NCBI GenBank assembly: GCA_039636785.1
Contig: CP144169.1
Coordinates: 1,984,001-2,048,000 of the forward strand
From: Micrococcaceae bacterium Sec5.7
GTDB lineage: Bacteria > Actinomycetota > Actinomycetes > Actinomycetales > Micrococcaceae
Direction: 5' to 3'
Length of the DNA: 64,000 bases
Both the position numbers and the translations under genes were made by a program. The notes under the pieces are model-generated. The model ran no database searches. It was not told the DNA's origin and saw only the letters and a program-made list of their open reading frames with translations. Shown one piece after another: positions 16,691 through 24,216 of the stretch. Positions within the stretch are counted from its first letter, which is position 1. Each line of letters starts with the position of its first letter.

Positions 16691-17050
16691 ATGGCTATCG
16701 CACGGTTCCCGGTCGTCGTACTCGACTGTCCTGACCCAAAGACCTTGGCTGAGTTCTACGCCGCTCTGCTCGAATGGAAGGTCGAGAAGCAAGACAACGA
16801 CTGGTGGTCCATCCGCGCCGAGTACGGCGATTCGCTGGCCTTCCAGAAAGTCGACTCTTTCACGCCGCCGCAATGGCCCGGCCAGGATGTACCGCAGCAG
16901 ATGCACCTCGACTTCGTGGTCGACGACCTCGACGACGCCGAAGCAGCAGTGCTCGAGCTCGGCGCAACCAAGCACCAACACCAGCCGGGAACCACATTCC
17001 GGGTGTTCCTTGACCCGGCCGGTCATCCGTTGTGCCTCTGCCTCGGCTGA
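16691..17050 (+). CDS. VOC (glyoxalase/bleomycin resistance) superfamily protein
   Basis: A 119-residue protein with two beta-alpha-beta-beta-beta halves: VVVLDCPDPKTLAEFYAALLEWKVE at the start of the first and MHLDFVVDDLDDAEAAVLELGAT at the start of the second, then TFRVFLDPAGHPLCLC at the end. The possible metal ligands include the His in QMHLDF. Single-domain proteins of this kind are widespread in actinobacteria and mostly uncharacterised. The ATG at 16691 is chosen because the upstream frame lacks family similarity. Confidence 0.88.
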   Translation: MAIARFPVVVLDCPDPKTLAEFYAALLEWKVEKQDNDWWSIRAEYGDSLAFQKVDSFTPPQWPGQDVPQQMHLDFVVDDLDDAEAAVLELGATKHQHQPGTTFRVFLDPAGHPLCLCLG

Positions 17051-17082
17051 CCGGACTGACGCAGACGTCATCAACGGCACGC

Positions 17083-17160
17083 GTCCGGTTAGGGATCCTC
17101 CAACGGGCAAGCTGTGCAGACGGCTTTGGACATTCTGTGCAGTCGACTTCGGAAACTGAC
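17083..17160. repeat. Dispersed composite repeat, copy B (palindrome plus resolvase-associated motif)
   Basis: An intact palindrome (gtccggttagggatcctcca then acgggc, 17083-17108) is followed by the reverse complement of the copy A motif: tgtgcagacggctttggac and tgcagtcgacttcggaaac. It lies 32 bp after the VOC stop. No integrase or transposase gene adjoins it. The rest of 17161-17416 holds no gene, only the degraded 5' border of the duplicated three-gene unit. Confidence 0.8.
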
Positions 17161-17416
17161 AGCGGCGTTGCTGCTTCGGTAAAAGCGGTGTCCCGTAAGA
17201 CCCGTCCGGTGAACTGTCCCGCGGGCGCTAAACGGCGCGCTCCTCAGCTGTGAGAAAACGACTGGATTGCCGTTCCATCGCTTGGTGAACCTTCATGGAG
17301 TGCCGAGGACCGGGCTGACCCTGCAAATTTCGGAGAGCTATTCGTTCAAAAGCTATTCGGTGGTCCACCAGTAGCAGGCGCAGTATGCGCGGCGGGCGGG
17401 CCCGATAGGGCTGACG

Positions 17417-17680
17417 GTGGAAGAACTCGACTTCGAGCACTTCCCCGGCAAGAACGGCTTCCCCGGGATCCCGGTGAAGGCGTGGATCCGATTCCTGAAC
17501 TGCGCGGAGCTGGTGGACGGCGAGGTGTACGCCTGGACGGCCAAGGCCGCGGAAGTGACATGGAAGGACGGTCCGGTCACCTACCGGACCTGGGTGTGGA
17601 GTTCGGCGGTCACCCGCCGCGAAGATTTGAAGAGAAGGACCCTAGGAGAGCGTGCAGACCATGACAGCAACAGCCAATGA
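17417..17680 (+). CDS. First gene of duplicated three-gene unit, copy 1 (unknown, 5'-altered)
   Basis: An 87-residue frame beginning at a GTG; it matches the C-terminal 87 residues of the 110-residue paralogue at 34627-34959 almost exactly (VEELDFEHFP..KNGFPGIPVKAWIRF, ELVDGEVYAWTAKAAEVTWK, TYRTWVWSSAVTRR). The upstream DNA matches the paralogue only back to about 17371, where the original ATG region is replaced, so this copy has lost its native start. Whether the GTG is used is unclear. Beta-rich with many Trp; family not recognised. Its 3' end overlaps the DUF6504 gene. Confidence 0.6.
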   Translation: MEELDFEHFPGKNGFPGIPVKAWIRFLNCAELVDGEVYAWTAKAAEVTWKDGPVTYRTWVWSSAVTRREDLKRRTLGERADHDSNSQ

Positions 17681-17972
17681 AACCGCCCTCGACGCTCCCG
17701 TGGTGGACGTTCGGTTCACCCCGGCCGGCAACCCGCTGGCCGTTCGGCATAACGGCCGGATATGGGCCGTCATGGCCGAGCCGGTGCACTGGTTCGCCCG
17801 GGACGCCTGGTGGGACACCCGGCGCACGGCTGCCGTGGGCAGCGGTGACCTTGTGAGCGTCGAATATTGGCGGGTTCAGGTTGGCCTCGGCTCAAACTCG
17901 GCCCTCCGGACGTTCACGCTGCGCCGCGACCCGCTCTCGACCCAGTGGGTCCTGGATAGCATCAGTGACTAG
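17661..17972 (+). CDS. DUF6504 family protein, copy 1
   Basis: A 103-residue protein. VDVRFTPAGNPLAVRHNGRIWAVMAEPVHWFARDAWWDT, then VSVEYWRVQVG and LRTFTLRRDP..TQWVLDSI, fits the DUF6504 family, which in many actinobacteria is encoded near imuB/dnaE2 (translesion mutasome). The ATG at 17661 is chosen because AGGAGAG lies 10 nt upstream; a GTG at 17652 is too close to that site. It overlaps gene 1 of the unit by 20 nt and precedes gene 3 by 6 nt. The paralogue is at 34940. Confidence 0.75.
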   Translation: MTATANETALDAPVVDVRFTPAGNPLAVRHNGRIWAVMAEPVHWFARDAWWDTRRTAAVGSGDLVSVEYWRVQVGLGSNSALRTFTLRRDPLSTQWVLDSISD

Positions 17973-17978
17973 GCCACA

Positions 17979-18353
17979 GTGACCCCTCAAACCATCAGCG
18001 ATCAAACCTGGGCCGGGATCCGGACCGAGTTCACGCTGCCGACCCTCGCGCAGGTGCACCGCCGGCTCTCGGAACTGATGGAAGACCCCGAGCCCGTGAT
18101 GCAGCAGCTCGTCCGCGTCTTCATCGACGACGGCACCTTCTGCCCAGGATTCCAGTTCCTCCCCGGCGGGCAGCTCCAGCCAACCGTCACAGCGCTCTTC
18201 CGGCGAGCAATGGAGCTGGACATCCCGCACAACTACTTCACCCTCTGGATGGTCACCCCGTCCCGGGACCTTGCCAGGACCCGCCCCGTCGACCACCTGA
18301 AGACGGACCCCGCTCCCCTGATCCGTACGCTCGAATCCTTCCGCTGGCGCTAG
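17979..18353 (+). CDS. Third gene of duplicated unit, copy 1; C-terminus resembles the Xre/MbcA/ParS toxin-binding region
   Basis: A 124-residue protein with a GTG start. It contains a helical N-terminal half (TISDQTWAGIRTEFTLPTLAQVHRRLSELME), a central GTFCPGFQFLPGGQLQPTVTALFRRAMEL and a tail NYFTLWMVTPSRDLARTRPVDHL followed by LIRTLESF. The tail recalls the antitoxin Xre/MbcA/ParS (DUF2384) pattern of a target-binding Leu-Gly-Arg-Pro-Asp-Leu loop and last helix; this is a weak resemblance. It is 6 nt after the DUF6504 gene. The paralogue is at 35261-35641. Confidence 0.65.
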   Translation: MTPQTISDQTWAGIRTEFTLPTLAQVHRRLSELMEDPEPVMQQLVRVFIDDGTFCPGFQFLPGGQLQPTVTALFRRAMELDIPHNYFTLWMVTPSRDLARTRPVDHLKTDPAPLIRTLESFRWR

Positions 18354-18396
18354 CGCCGGCCCTTGACGGAACCGGCGGCGTGCGTAGCGTTGGCCC

Positions 18397-18669
18397 ATGG
18401 GACTCATCTACGACAACCCGGACCTCGCGGCCCTGACACTGACGCGGCTCGCTGCCGAAGAATCCGAAGGCCCCGGCGCCCTGGAAGGGCGCATGCGTGA
18501 CTACCTTTACGATCTCGAACAACGCAACGGCACCGCCTACCTCGAACTGGTGGCCATCACCCTCGCCCGGGTCCATCACAAGACCCTCGACGACCTGGCC
18601 CGGACCACCGGAGCTGACGCTGCAGAACTTCTCGACGCCGCGGAAGTCGAAGCTCTCGAGGGCTTCTAG
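18397..18669 (+). CDS. Hypothetical helical protein following the unit, copy 1 only
   Basis: A 90-residue acidic, helical protein (MGLIYDNPDLAALTLTRLAAEESEGPGALEGRMRDYLYDLEQ.., ending TTGADAAELLDAAEVEALEGF). The second half has a helix-turn-helix-like rhythm (HKTLDDLARTTGADAAELLDAAE) but no family is recognised. It starts 43 nt after gene 3 and could be the fourth member of the unit; it has no counterpart after the second copy at 35641. Confidence 0.55.
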   Translation: MGLIYDNPDLAALTLTRLAAEESEGPGALEGRMRDYLYDLEQRNGTAYLELVAITLARVHHKTLDDLARTTGADAAELLDAAEVEALEGF

Positions 18670-18730
18670 GTTCGGACAGGAATAATAGACGGTCCTTCGG
18701 CGAAGCTGGCGCCGCACCCTACTCCAAGTG

Positions 18731-19204
18731 TCAGGGAGCGTACTGAACCTTATGCTCGTTGGCGTAGTCGGCCAAAGCGTCGCGCACGAATGCACGACCG
18801 TTCTTGTCCAGGCCCCGGTAGTCGACGTAGGTGTGCCCCGGAGTTGGTGGGTCCTGCTTTTGCACTTGGGAGTCATCAACCGCGTGAACCTGTTCCTGGC
18901 GGACTTCCCCAATCAGGACACCCCATGTACCCGCGGACGCTAGGCCGAGTACCTGAGTGTGAAAGTCGTGGGCACCTTCCGGGGTTTGACCGTTACCACG
19001 ACTACAGGAAAGCCGCCTTTTGTCGGAGGAATTTGGCTGGAATGCTTGCTCGGTCACCCGGCCATTACCGTCGACATAGATCGGGTGTACCTGCCGCCAA
19101 AGGAACTCCGCATCATTGGTGCCGTCCGAAACCAATATTTCTCCCGGCTCCAAAATCGGGGGGATCGCAGCCATCGGCGTGAGAGAGCTGGGGCTGATGG
19201 TCAA
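18731..19204 (-). CDS. Conserved hypothetical protein (WRQVHP type)
   Basis: A 157-residue protein. The order LWRQVHPIYV...GRVTEQAFQPNSSDKRRLSCSRG...HDFHTQVLGLASAGTWGVLIGEV...DPPTPGHTYVDY recalls a family of actinobacterial proteins of unknown function with a conserved WRQVHP and SAGTWAVTV core. It overlaps the preceding gene (19201-19452) by 4 nt, so the two are coupled. No catalytic motif can be named. It forms the last gene of a small minus-strand cluster with the DUF4304 relic, an arrangement seen around exported toxin or immunity genes, which is only suggestive. Confidence 0.65.
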   Translation of the reverse strand: MTISPSSLTPMAAIPPILEPGEILVSDGTNDAEFLWRQVHPIYVDGNGRVTEQAFQPNSSDKRRLSCSRGNGQTPEGAHDFHTQVLGLASAGTWGVLIGEVRQEQVHAVDDSQVQKQDPPTPGHTYVDYRGLDKNGRAFVRDALADYANEHKVQYAP

Positions 19205-19452
19205 GATACATACTCCTCAAAAAGCCGAATCAGCTGTTCCATGCCAACTGCCGTACTACTGCCTCGGTCCCGCCTGTTTTCCCTACTCGACCAACGGAAT
19301 TCCAGTTCAGCGTTAGGGCCGATCGAAGTGACAAAGCGCTTGCCGCTCGAAACCCACTCCAACTGAACGCCGCCCTGGGGGGTCGGGAAGATGCTGGGGA
19401 CCCCCTCTGTCCAAAGCGCGTCCTTCTGAAGGAGATCCCGCGCGAACTCCAA
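19201..19452 (-). CDS. Hypothetical protein, partner of the WRQVHP gene
   Basis: At least 83 residues from the TTG at 19452; the frame is open further upstream (DNWIEDGEAISTPSLEFARD), and that extension looks coding, so the true start may be earlier, but no ATG or GTG with a ribosome site stands out. The core PQGGVQLEWVSSGKRFVTSIGPNAELEF is a small beta domain commonly found beside WRQVHP-type genes. The stop overlaps the downstream start by 4 nt. Function is unknown. Confidence 0.55.
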   Translation of the reverse strand: MEFARDLLQKDALWTEGVPSIFPTPQGGVQLEWVSSGKRFVTSIGPNAELEFRWSSRENRRDRGSSTAVGMEQLIRLFEEYVS

Positions 19453-19481
19453 GCTGGGGGTCGAGATGGCTTCGCCGTCTT

Positions 19482-19927
19482 CTATCCAGTTGTCCTGCTC
19501 TCCCGTCTCAGCAACCGGTCGAGAACTGGCCAGCCCGCGACATCCAGCTGGGCAACCATGTCCGCGACTGCGGACGTAGCGGAAGCAGCATCAGTGATCT
19601 CCCACCAAGCATCCATGCCCGGGCCGCCCCGTGCGGATGTAGCCGCTCGCGATAGAGGCCAAGGGATTCGGTGACCGACTTGGGCATTCCAGGGCCCAAC
19701 TTCACTCGACTCCAGCGAAGCCAAGGCTCGGGGGCGACTGCCAGGTTGATTACGCACTTTAGATGTTCCGCGGAACTAAAAGATGACGACTGCACGTTCA
19801 CGACGGCCCAATCGCCTGAAGCCGTCGACTTTCGCCAGGTCGGATCTGTGCCTTTAAAGCCATAGCTCCGGGCGCAGGGACCGAGCACGTCTCGCAGCGC
19901 AATCTTGAGCGCTTCCTGAACTGTCAT
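19482..19927 (-). pseudogene. DUF4304 protein with an apparent frameshift
   Basis: From the ATG at 19927 the product (YGFKGTDPTWRKST..DWAVVNVQSS, then LYRERLHPHG) fits DUF4304. At about 19625-19640 the family sequence moves to the neighbouring frame (AWWEITDAASATSAVADMVAQLDVAGWPVLDRLLRRES, stop 19482). One missing base in the GC-rich stretch near ggggcggcccgggc would explain it. This could be a true mutation or a sequencing error; a read-level check decides. It is the first gene of the minus cluster. Confidence 0.65.
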
Positions 19928-20195
19928 ATAGGAACAATCGCATGCTCGTTCGGAAACACCCAGATCGCAGGAAGAGCAATGTCCGTGTGCCCTCTGGAGC
20001 CCTTACGGAACAGACTTGTATGAGCAGCTTTGTCGGCTCGCGCAATTTCACAGACATGTCCCGCTGAGGGATCGGCCATCCTCTTGCGGGCGGCGCCATG
20101 CGCCAAACAGCGCTGTGAAAACGCCCGCCATTTATCGTCGAAAGTCATAGCCCGGCACGTCGGCGATTCTTTTCGACACCCAAAGACACGGCGTG

Positions 20196-20229
20196 CGTGT
20201 CTTGAAAACCTGTAGTTTTTCGAGACACG
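20196..20229. repeat. Imperfect inverted repeat with AT-rich centre
   Basis: The arms cgtgtcttgaaaac and gtttttcgagacacg flank a 5-6 bp centre. The symmetry and the AAAAC/GTTTT core resemble small serine-recombinase crossover or protein-binding sites. It lies between the DUF4304 relic and the terminator of the anti-sigma-like gene. The rest of 19928-20290 has no convincing gene. Confidence 0.45.
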
Positions 20230-20243
20230 GCAGCGCAGCCGTT

Positions 20244-20281
20244 GATGACCGCCGCCGTGAATGTCCACGGTGGCGGTCATC
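20244..20281 (-). terminator. Hairpin terminator-like stem
   Basis: The stem gatgaccgccgccgtg pairs with cacggtggcggtcatc (one G-T mismatch) around a 6-nt loop, 10 bp past the stop of the minus-strand gene at 20291. There is no long T run; it may act as a Rho-assisted or stem-only terminator. Confidence 0.65.
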
Positions 20282-20290
20282 TTCAGCGGC

Positions 20291-21328
20291 TTATGGAGCA
20301 GTGTCTGCGACTGTGGTTTCTACCGTTGTCCAGGAAGTCGCGGTTCCAACTGGCATGGTGCCTCGGGGTTCGGTGAGTACTTGCCGTTCCCCGATGGGAA
20401 GCCCGTTGTGGGGGTCGATGATGATGTCTTGACGGAAGTGCGAGAAGTTTTCGACCCGGCCGATGGCTATACCCTTGCGCCCATCGAGAGTGGCTTGTTC
20501 ATCGGTCACTGTGACTCCCGGTATCAGTGCCGCGGCCTTATACAGAGGGGCACGGAGGTCACCGGGAACGACCCCGGTACGCAGGAGATCGGCGATGAAG
20601 ACCAATGCCTCACCGTCAACCGACTGCCCCTTTCCGGAGGTCTTTTGATAGATGTCATCCAGAAGCACTCGGGGGTCCCGGGACAGGGAGTCCAGATAAC
20701 TGGAGGAAGGGAAAGTTGATTCGCTCCCCGGTCCGTAGAAGGCCCCGTTTGCCCCCCGCAGTACGTATGCTTCCGGACCACCGGCTTGGATGCGGTCTAC
20801 ATATTGCTTGGATGCTTCATCAAAGAATGTCGTTGGGATTCGGCCTGATCGTTCCCAGACCCATTCGTCGTCCCGGTTGGCCGGGACATACATTGTCTGC
20901 TTTTCCGTATCCAGCCACTGATACTCTTTACCGTTTTCGTCCACCGCAGCCGAGCCCCATAGGTTCGTGCTTTGAATCTTTAGGTACTGTCCCGCATTCA
21001 CTACCGGGTCAGCTGTCTGGATGGTTGCTGCCGCTGCGTTGTTCAGGACCTCGGCAGCTTCGGCGGTCGCTCCTGGACCCATGGGCCTGACAACGTCTGC
21101 CACGACGATTCCACCCACGAGCAGTGCTGCAGCTGCCGACGCGAGCAGGATCCGGCGCCGGAACCGGATCGGACTGACAGCGCCGTTGCCTTGCGTATCG
21201 GTCGATGCCCCGGAGGTGGAAGCCGAATTGATTCTGGTCATGAGTTTGGTGCGGCCGCGGGCCAACGTTGCCTGCGGCGCGGAGCCGATGTCGCTACGCA
21301 TTTCTCGGAGCAGCTGCAAGTCGTCCAT
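20291..21328 (-). CDS. CU044_5270 family protein (membrane-anchored, probable anti-sigma partner)
   Basis: A 345-residue protein starting at the ATG at 21328 (MDDLQLLREMRSD). A cytoplasmic N-terminus (residues 1-50, containing LARGRTKLMTRI) precedes one membrane helix (ILLASAAAALLVGGIVVADVV, about 58-80) and a large extracytoplasmic domain that closes with GIAIGRVENFSHFRQDIIIDPHNGLPIGERQVL, the family's diagnostic end. It overlaps the ECF sigma gene by 35 nt, consistent with co-expression. The family usually accompanies an ECF-type sigma factor and is thought to modulate it. The anti-sigma role is inferred from context. Confidence 0.85.
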   Translation of the reverse strand: MDDLQLLREMRSDIGSAPQATLARGRTKLMTRINSASTSGASTDTQGNGAVSPIRFRRRILLASAAAALLVGGIVVADVVRPMGPGATAEAAEVLNNAAAATIQTADPVVNAGQYLKIQSTNLWGSAAVDENGKEYQWLDTEKQTMYVPANRDDEWVWERSGRIPTTFFDEASKQYVDRIQAGGPEAYVLRGANGAFYGPGSESTFPSSSYLDSLSRDPRVLLDDIYQKTSGKGQSVDGEALVFIADLLRTGVVPGDLRAPLYKAAALIPGVTVTDEQATLDGRKGIAIGRVENFSHFRQDIIIDPHNGLPIGERQVLTEPRGTMPVGTATSWTTVETTVADTAP

Positions 21329-21890
21329 GGTCGTTCTCCGTTTCATCAAGTATTTCGAGTTTGAGCTCGGTCCGCAGTGTCCGGCGGGCGCGGTTCAAGC
21401 GGGACCGTACGGTGCCCACAGGAACGTCCATAGCCTGGGCGATGCCTTCATAGGTCAGGTCTGCCCAGGCATAGAGCAGCAATGTTTCGCGGTCGATGGC
21501 GGCCATTAGTTTCAGAGTCCGGGCAATGCGGCCGGTCGCCACAGCGGCGTCCACCTGGGCGGCAATCCTGTCCGAGGCATCGGCGACGGCTTCCCGCGAA
21601 GCCGCTTTAGCGGCGGATTTCAGGATCTTGGCTTCAGCCCGGTGGTGCCGCCGGAGCAGATTGGTGGCGATACCGAAAAGCCAGGGCCGGGCGTCGTCCC
21701 GGTCGAGGTCATAGGTTTCTAGCTGCTCCCAAGCGACCAGAAAGGTTTCGGAGGTGACATCGTCGGCGGCGAAGTCACCGGCCCGTCTGGCCGCGTATCT
21801 ATAGATGACTGAAGCGTGTCTGTCGTACAACTCCCCGAAAACTTCGGGGCTGTCCCGGGACCGCCTGATGATGTCGTTGTCTATGCTCAC
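21294..21890 (-). CDS. RNA polymerase sigma factor, ECF-like (sigma-70 family)
   Basis: A 198-residue sigma factor. Region 2 is FGELYDRHASVIYRYAARRAG...DVTSETFLVAWEQL, followed by RPWLFGIATNLLRRHHRAE, and region 4 is LLLYAWADLTYEGIAQAMDVPVGTVRSRLNRARRTL. The GTG at 21890 (VSIDNDII) is preferred to an ATG at 21932 because the extra residues do not look like family sequence. The 3' end overlaps the CU044_5270 gene. It should direct transcription of a small stress or envelope regulon, including itself. Confidence 0.88.
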   Translation of the reverse strand: MSIDNDIIRRSRDSPEVFGELYDRHASVIYRYAARRAGDFAADDVTSETFLVAWEQLETYDLDRDDARPWLFGIATNLLRRHHRAEAKILKSAAKAASREAVADASDRIAAQVDAAVATGRIARTLKLMAAIDRETLLLYAWADLTYEGIAQAMDVPVGTVRSRLNRARRTLRTELKLEILDETENDHGRLAAAPRNA

Positions 21891-22020
21891 ACTATGTATT
21901 GCCCGTTGGCCGCAAAAGGGTTCACGGAGCATTCCCTTCTTCGCCTCAACGGATCCCTACCGAAGCGTACTTCTACGAGAGGGATAGATGCGCCATTCAG
22001 TTGGATCCGCGAAAATGCCG

Positions 22021-22110
22021 CTTATCGGTGCGACTGACAACTTAGGGCCGGGCCCAGGGCCAAGGAGCTTGGGTAGCCGGCGGGGTGCCCACTAAGGATC
22101 GGCTAACGCG
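22021..22110. repeat. Transposon-end-like unit and palindrome copy
   Basis: The unit cttatcggtgcgactgacaa at 22021 resembles those at 16131-16178. A degenerate palindrome copy (gcccactaaggatcggctaa then cgcg, 22087-22110) follows 41 bp later, just before the phosphatase gene. Confidence 0.4.
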
Positions 22111-22154
22111 ACGTTTTGTTTGGAAGGAGGGTGCCCCCATGCTTTACTCCTGGA

Positions 22155-22898
22155 ATGGGGTTGAACCGGGAGCTGGATTGGGATGGTTTGTTCAACGTTC
22201 GTGACCTTGGCGGACTGCCGCTCACCGATGGGGCGCAGACGAAGTTCGGGTGTGTTGTGCGTTCCGATCACCCTTCTAAAGCCACACCTGAGACGTGGGA
22301 AGGAATCTGGCATTACGGAATCCGTACGGTAATCTCCTTCCAGACCGCTGGTTTGAAGCCCGATCGTCATGCCCAGGAAAACCCGGATCTTGGCATGCCG
22401 GATCATCTGAGGATAAAGGCGCTCCGGTTGCCTGTTCAAGATGCGGCTGACGTTGACTACATGCGAGCATGGGCCGATACCGGGCTATGGGGGACACCAC
22501 TCTTTTTCCGAGACGCCTTGGTTAAGTGGCCCTCTTACTACGTGGACATTTTGAATAGGATCGCTTCTGCGAATGGCGGCGTTCTACTTCATTGCGTTCG
22601 GGGACATGACCGAACTGGCATTGTCGTTGCACTGCTTCTGAGCCTCGTGGGTGTGAGACCAGAGGCAGTTATTGAGGACTACATGCACGACAGTGTCAGG
22701 TTCGCATCGAAAGCTCCCGATGCCCACAAGAACGTGAACGACGCGCTCGAGTCAGCAGGGACGAACCTCGAAGCTGCGTTTTCCATTCTGAACAGGCCTG
22801 CAACTCTGGCGCTGTTGGCCCGGGCGGGGCTGACTGATGACACTTTGAGCACGCTTAGAAAGAAGCTGATAGACGGCGGCTTAAGTCACTCGCGTTGA
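22155..22898 (+). CDS. Tyrosine-protein phosphatase (DSP/PTP-like)
   Basis: A 247-residue protein. WDGLFNVRDLGGLPLTDG at the start and HCVRGHDRTGIVVALLLSLVGV (the Cys-x5-Arg P-loop, HCVRGHDR) are the signature of bacterial tyrosine phosphatases of the protein/phosphoinositide type. Regulation of or by such proteins is unknown here. The ATG at 22155 is used; an AAGGAGG site lies about 25 nt upstream, and an in-frame GTG at 22131 is almost on top of it, so the start is not settled. IS30 copy 3 lies 65 bp past the stop. Confidence 0.85.
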   Translation: MGLNRELDWDGLFNVRDLGGLPLTDGAQTKFGCVVRSDHPSKATPETWEGIWHYGIRTVISFQTAGLKPDRHAQENPDLGMPDHLRIKALRLPVQDAADVDYMRAWADTGLWGTPLFFRDALVKWPSYYVDILNRIASANGGVLLHCVRGHDRTGIVVALLLSLVGVRPEAVIEDYMHDSVRFASKAPDAHKNVNDALESAGTNLEAAFSILNRPATLALLARAGLTDDTLSTLRKKLIDGGLSHSR

Positions 22899-22963
22899 AG
22901 AATTGTCTTGAAAACACCGCGCCGCAGAATATTGCAGGCGTGAGAATGTGTCCGGTAAAGGAT

Positions 22964-24216
22964 GGCGAGTTCAATCGGTCGTTGCAACACCCCTTTTTAT
23001 TGTGAGGTGTTGCCCATGTTGTCGAAGAAGGAACGGATCGAAAAGGAGGCCCGGTTCTGGGTGTTGATGGCCCAGGGCTCGACGCTGATCGCGGCGTGCG
23101 AGGCTGTTGGAGTGGATCGACGAACTGGCCGTCATTGGCGTCAAGCAACCGGCGGGCGGATCCCGCGCAAGAAACCCGAACCTTCGGGCCGGTACCTGTG
23201 CCTGGAAGACCGACTGCAGATCGCGGACCTGCACCTGGCCGGAATAAGTGTGCGGGCGATCGCAGCGCAGCTCAAGCGGTCTGCATCGACGGTCAGCCGT
23301 GAACTGCGCCGTAACGGCCCCGGGACGGGCGCGCGGGGGCGGGGAAAGTATGCGCCGTATGCGGCGCAGAAACGGGCCGAGCTGCGCGGTCACCGACCCA
23401 AGGCCAGCAAGTTCGATGACCTGGAACTGGCATCCCTGGTACAGGCCAAGTTGTGCGTGAAGTGGAGTCCCGAGCAGATCAGTGACCACCTCGCCACGAC
23501 GTTCCCGGACCGAGCGGAGATGCAAGTGTGTCCCGAGACGATCTACCAGGCGCTGTATGTGCAGGGCCGCGGTCACCTGCGCGCTGACCTGCACCAACAC
23601 CTGCGCACAGGCCGCGCCGTGAGGCGGCCAAGACGCCCCACCGGCAAGCGGGCGGGGAAGATCCCGGACATGATCCTGATCAGCGAACGACCCGCCGAGG
23701 TCGCCGACCGCGCCGTCCCTGGCCACTGGGAAGGGGATCTGGTCCTGGGGTCGAACTGCCGCTCGGCCATCGCCACCCTGGTGGAGCGCCAGACCCGGTT
23801 TACGATGCTGGTCCACCTGCCCGATGACCACGGCGCCGTCGCTGTCCGTGACGGCCTGCTGGCGAGGATCAAGACCCTGCCGGAGCACCTGTGCAAGTCG
23901 CTGACCTGGGACCAGGGCACCGAGCTTGCCCAACACCGCCAGATCACCATGGCGACCAACATGGACATCTACTTCTGCGACCCGCACTCACCCTGGCAGC
24001 GCGGCACCAACGAGAACACCAACGGACTCCTGCGCCAGTACTTCCCCAAGGGCACCGACCTGTCCGTGCACTCACCCGAGCGGCTGCTCGAAGTCGCAGC
24101 CGAACTCAACGCCCGACCCCGCAAGACCCTGGGCGGCATCACCCCCGCCCAAGCCATGGAACGGCTACTATTTGAACCAGAAAAACCCGCCGTTGCAACG
24201 ACCGCCTGAATTCGCC
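22964..24216 (+). mobile_element. IS30-family insertion sequence, copy 3 (1,253 bp)
   Basis: The target duplication is GAT (22961-22963 and 24217-24219). The flanks rejoin to gtccggtaaaggatcctttaccggac, a perfect 26-bp palindrome, with the insertion at its centre. This is the clearest view of the target. Length, termini and protein match the other copies. Confidence 0.96.
23016..24209 (+). CDS. IS30-family transposase (copy 3)
   Basis: A 397-residue intact transposase, same protein as copies 1, 2 and 4 (helix-turn-helix at 73-101, triad D241/D299/E333). The ATG at 23016 follows GAGGTG. The unbroken frame and unchanged protein sequence indicate recent movement and probable continued competence. 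Confidence 0.95.
   Translation: MLSKKERIEKEARFWVLMAQGSTLIAACEAVGVDRRTGRHWRQATGGRIPRKKPEPSGRYLCLEDRLQIADLHLAGISVRAIAAQLKRSASTVSRELRRNGPGTGARGRGKYAPYAAQKRAELRGHRPKASKFDDLELASLVQAKLCVKWSPEQISDHLATTFPDRAEMQVCPETIYQALYVQGRGHLRADLHQHLRTGRAVRRPRRPTGKRAGKIPDMILISERPAEVADRAVPGHWEGDLVLGSNCRSAIATLVERQTRFTMLVHLPDDHGAVAVRDGLLARIKTLPEHLCKSLTWDQGTELAQHRQITMATNMDIYFCDPHSPWQRGTNENTNGLLRQYFPKGTDLSVHSPERLLEVAAELNARPRKTLGGITPAQAMERLLFEPEKPAVATTA

Noticed and set aside
19924-20280. 118-residue minus frame overlapping the DUF4304 start by 4 nt
   Set aside because: It crosses the terminator hairpin and inverted repeat, has a skewed basic composition and no family-like pattern; the overlap is probably chance.
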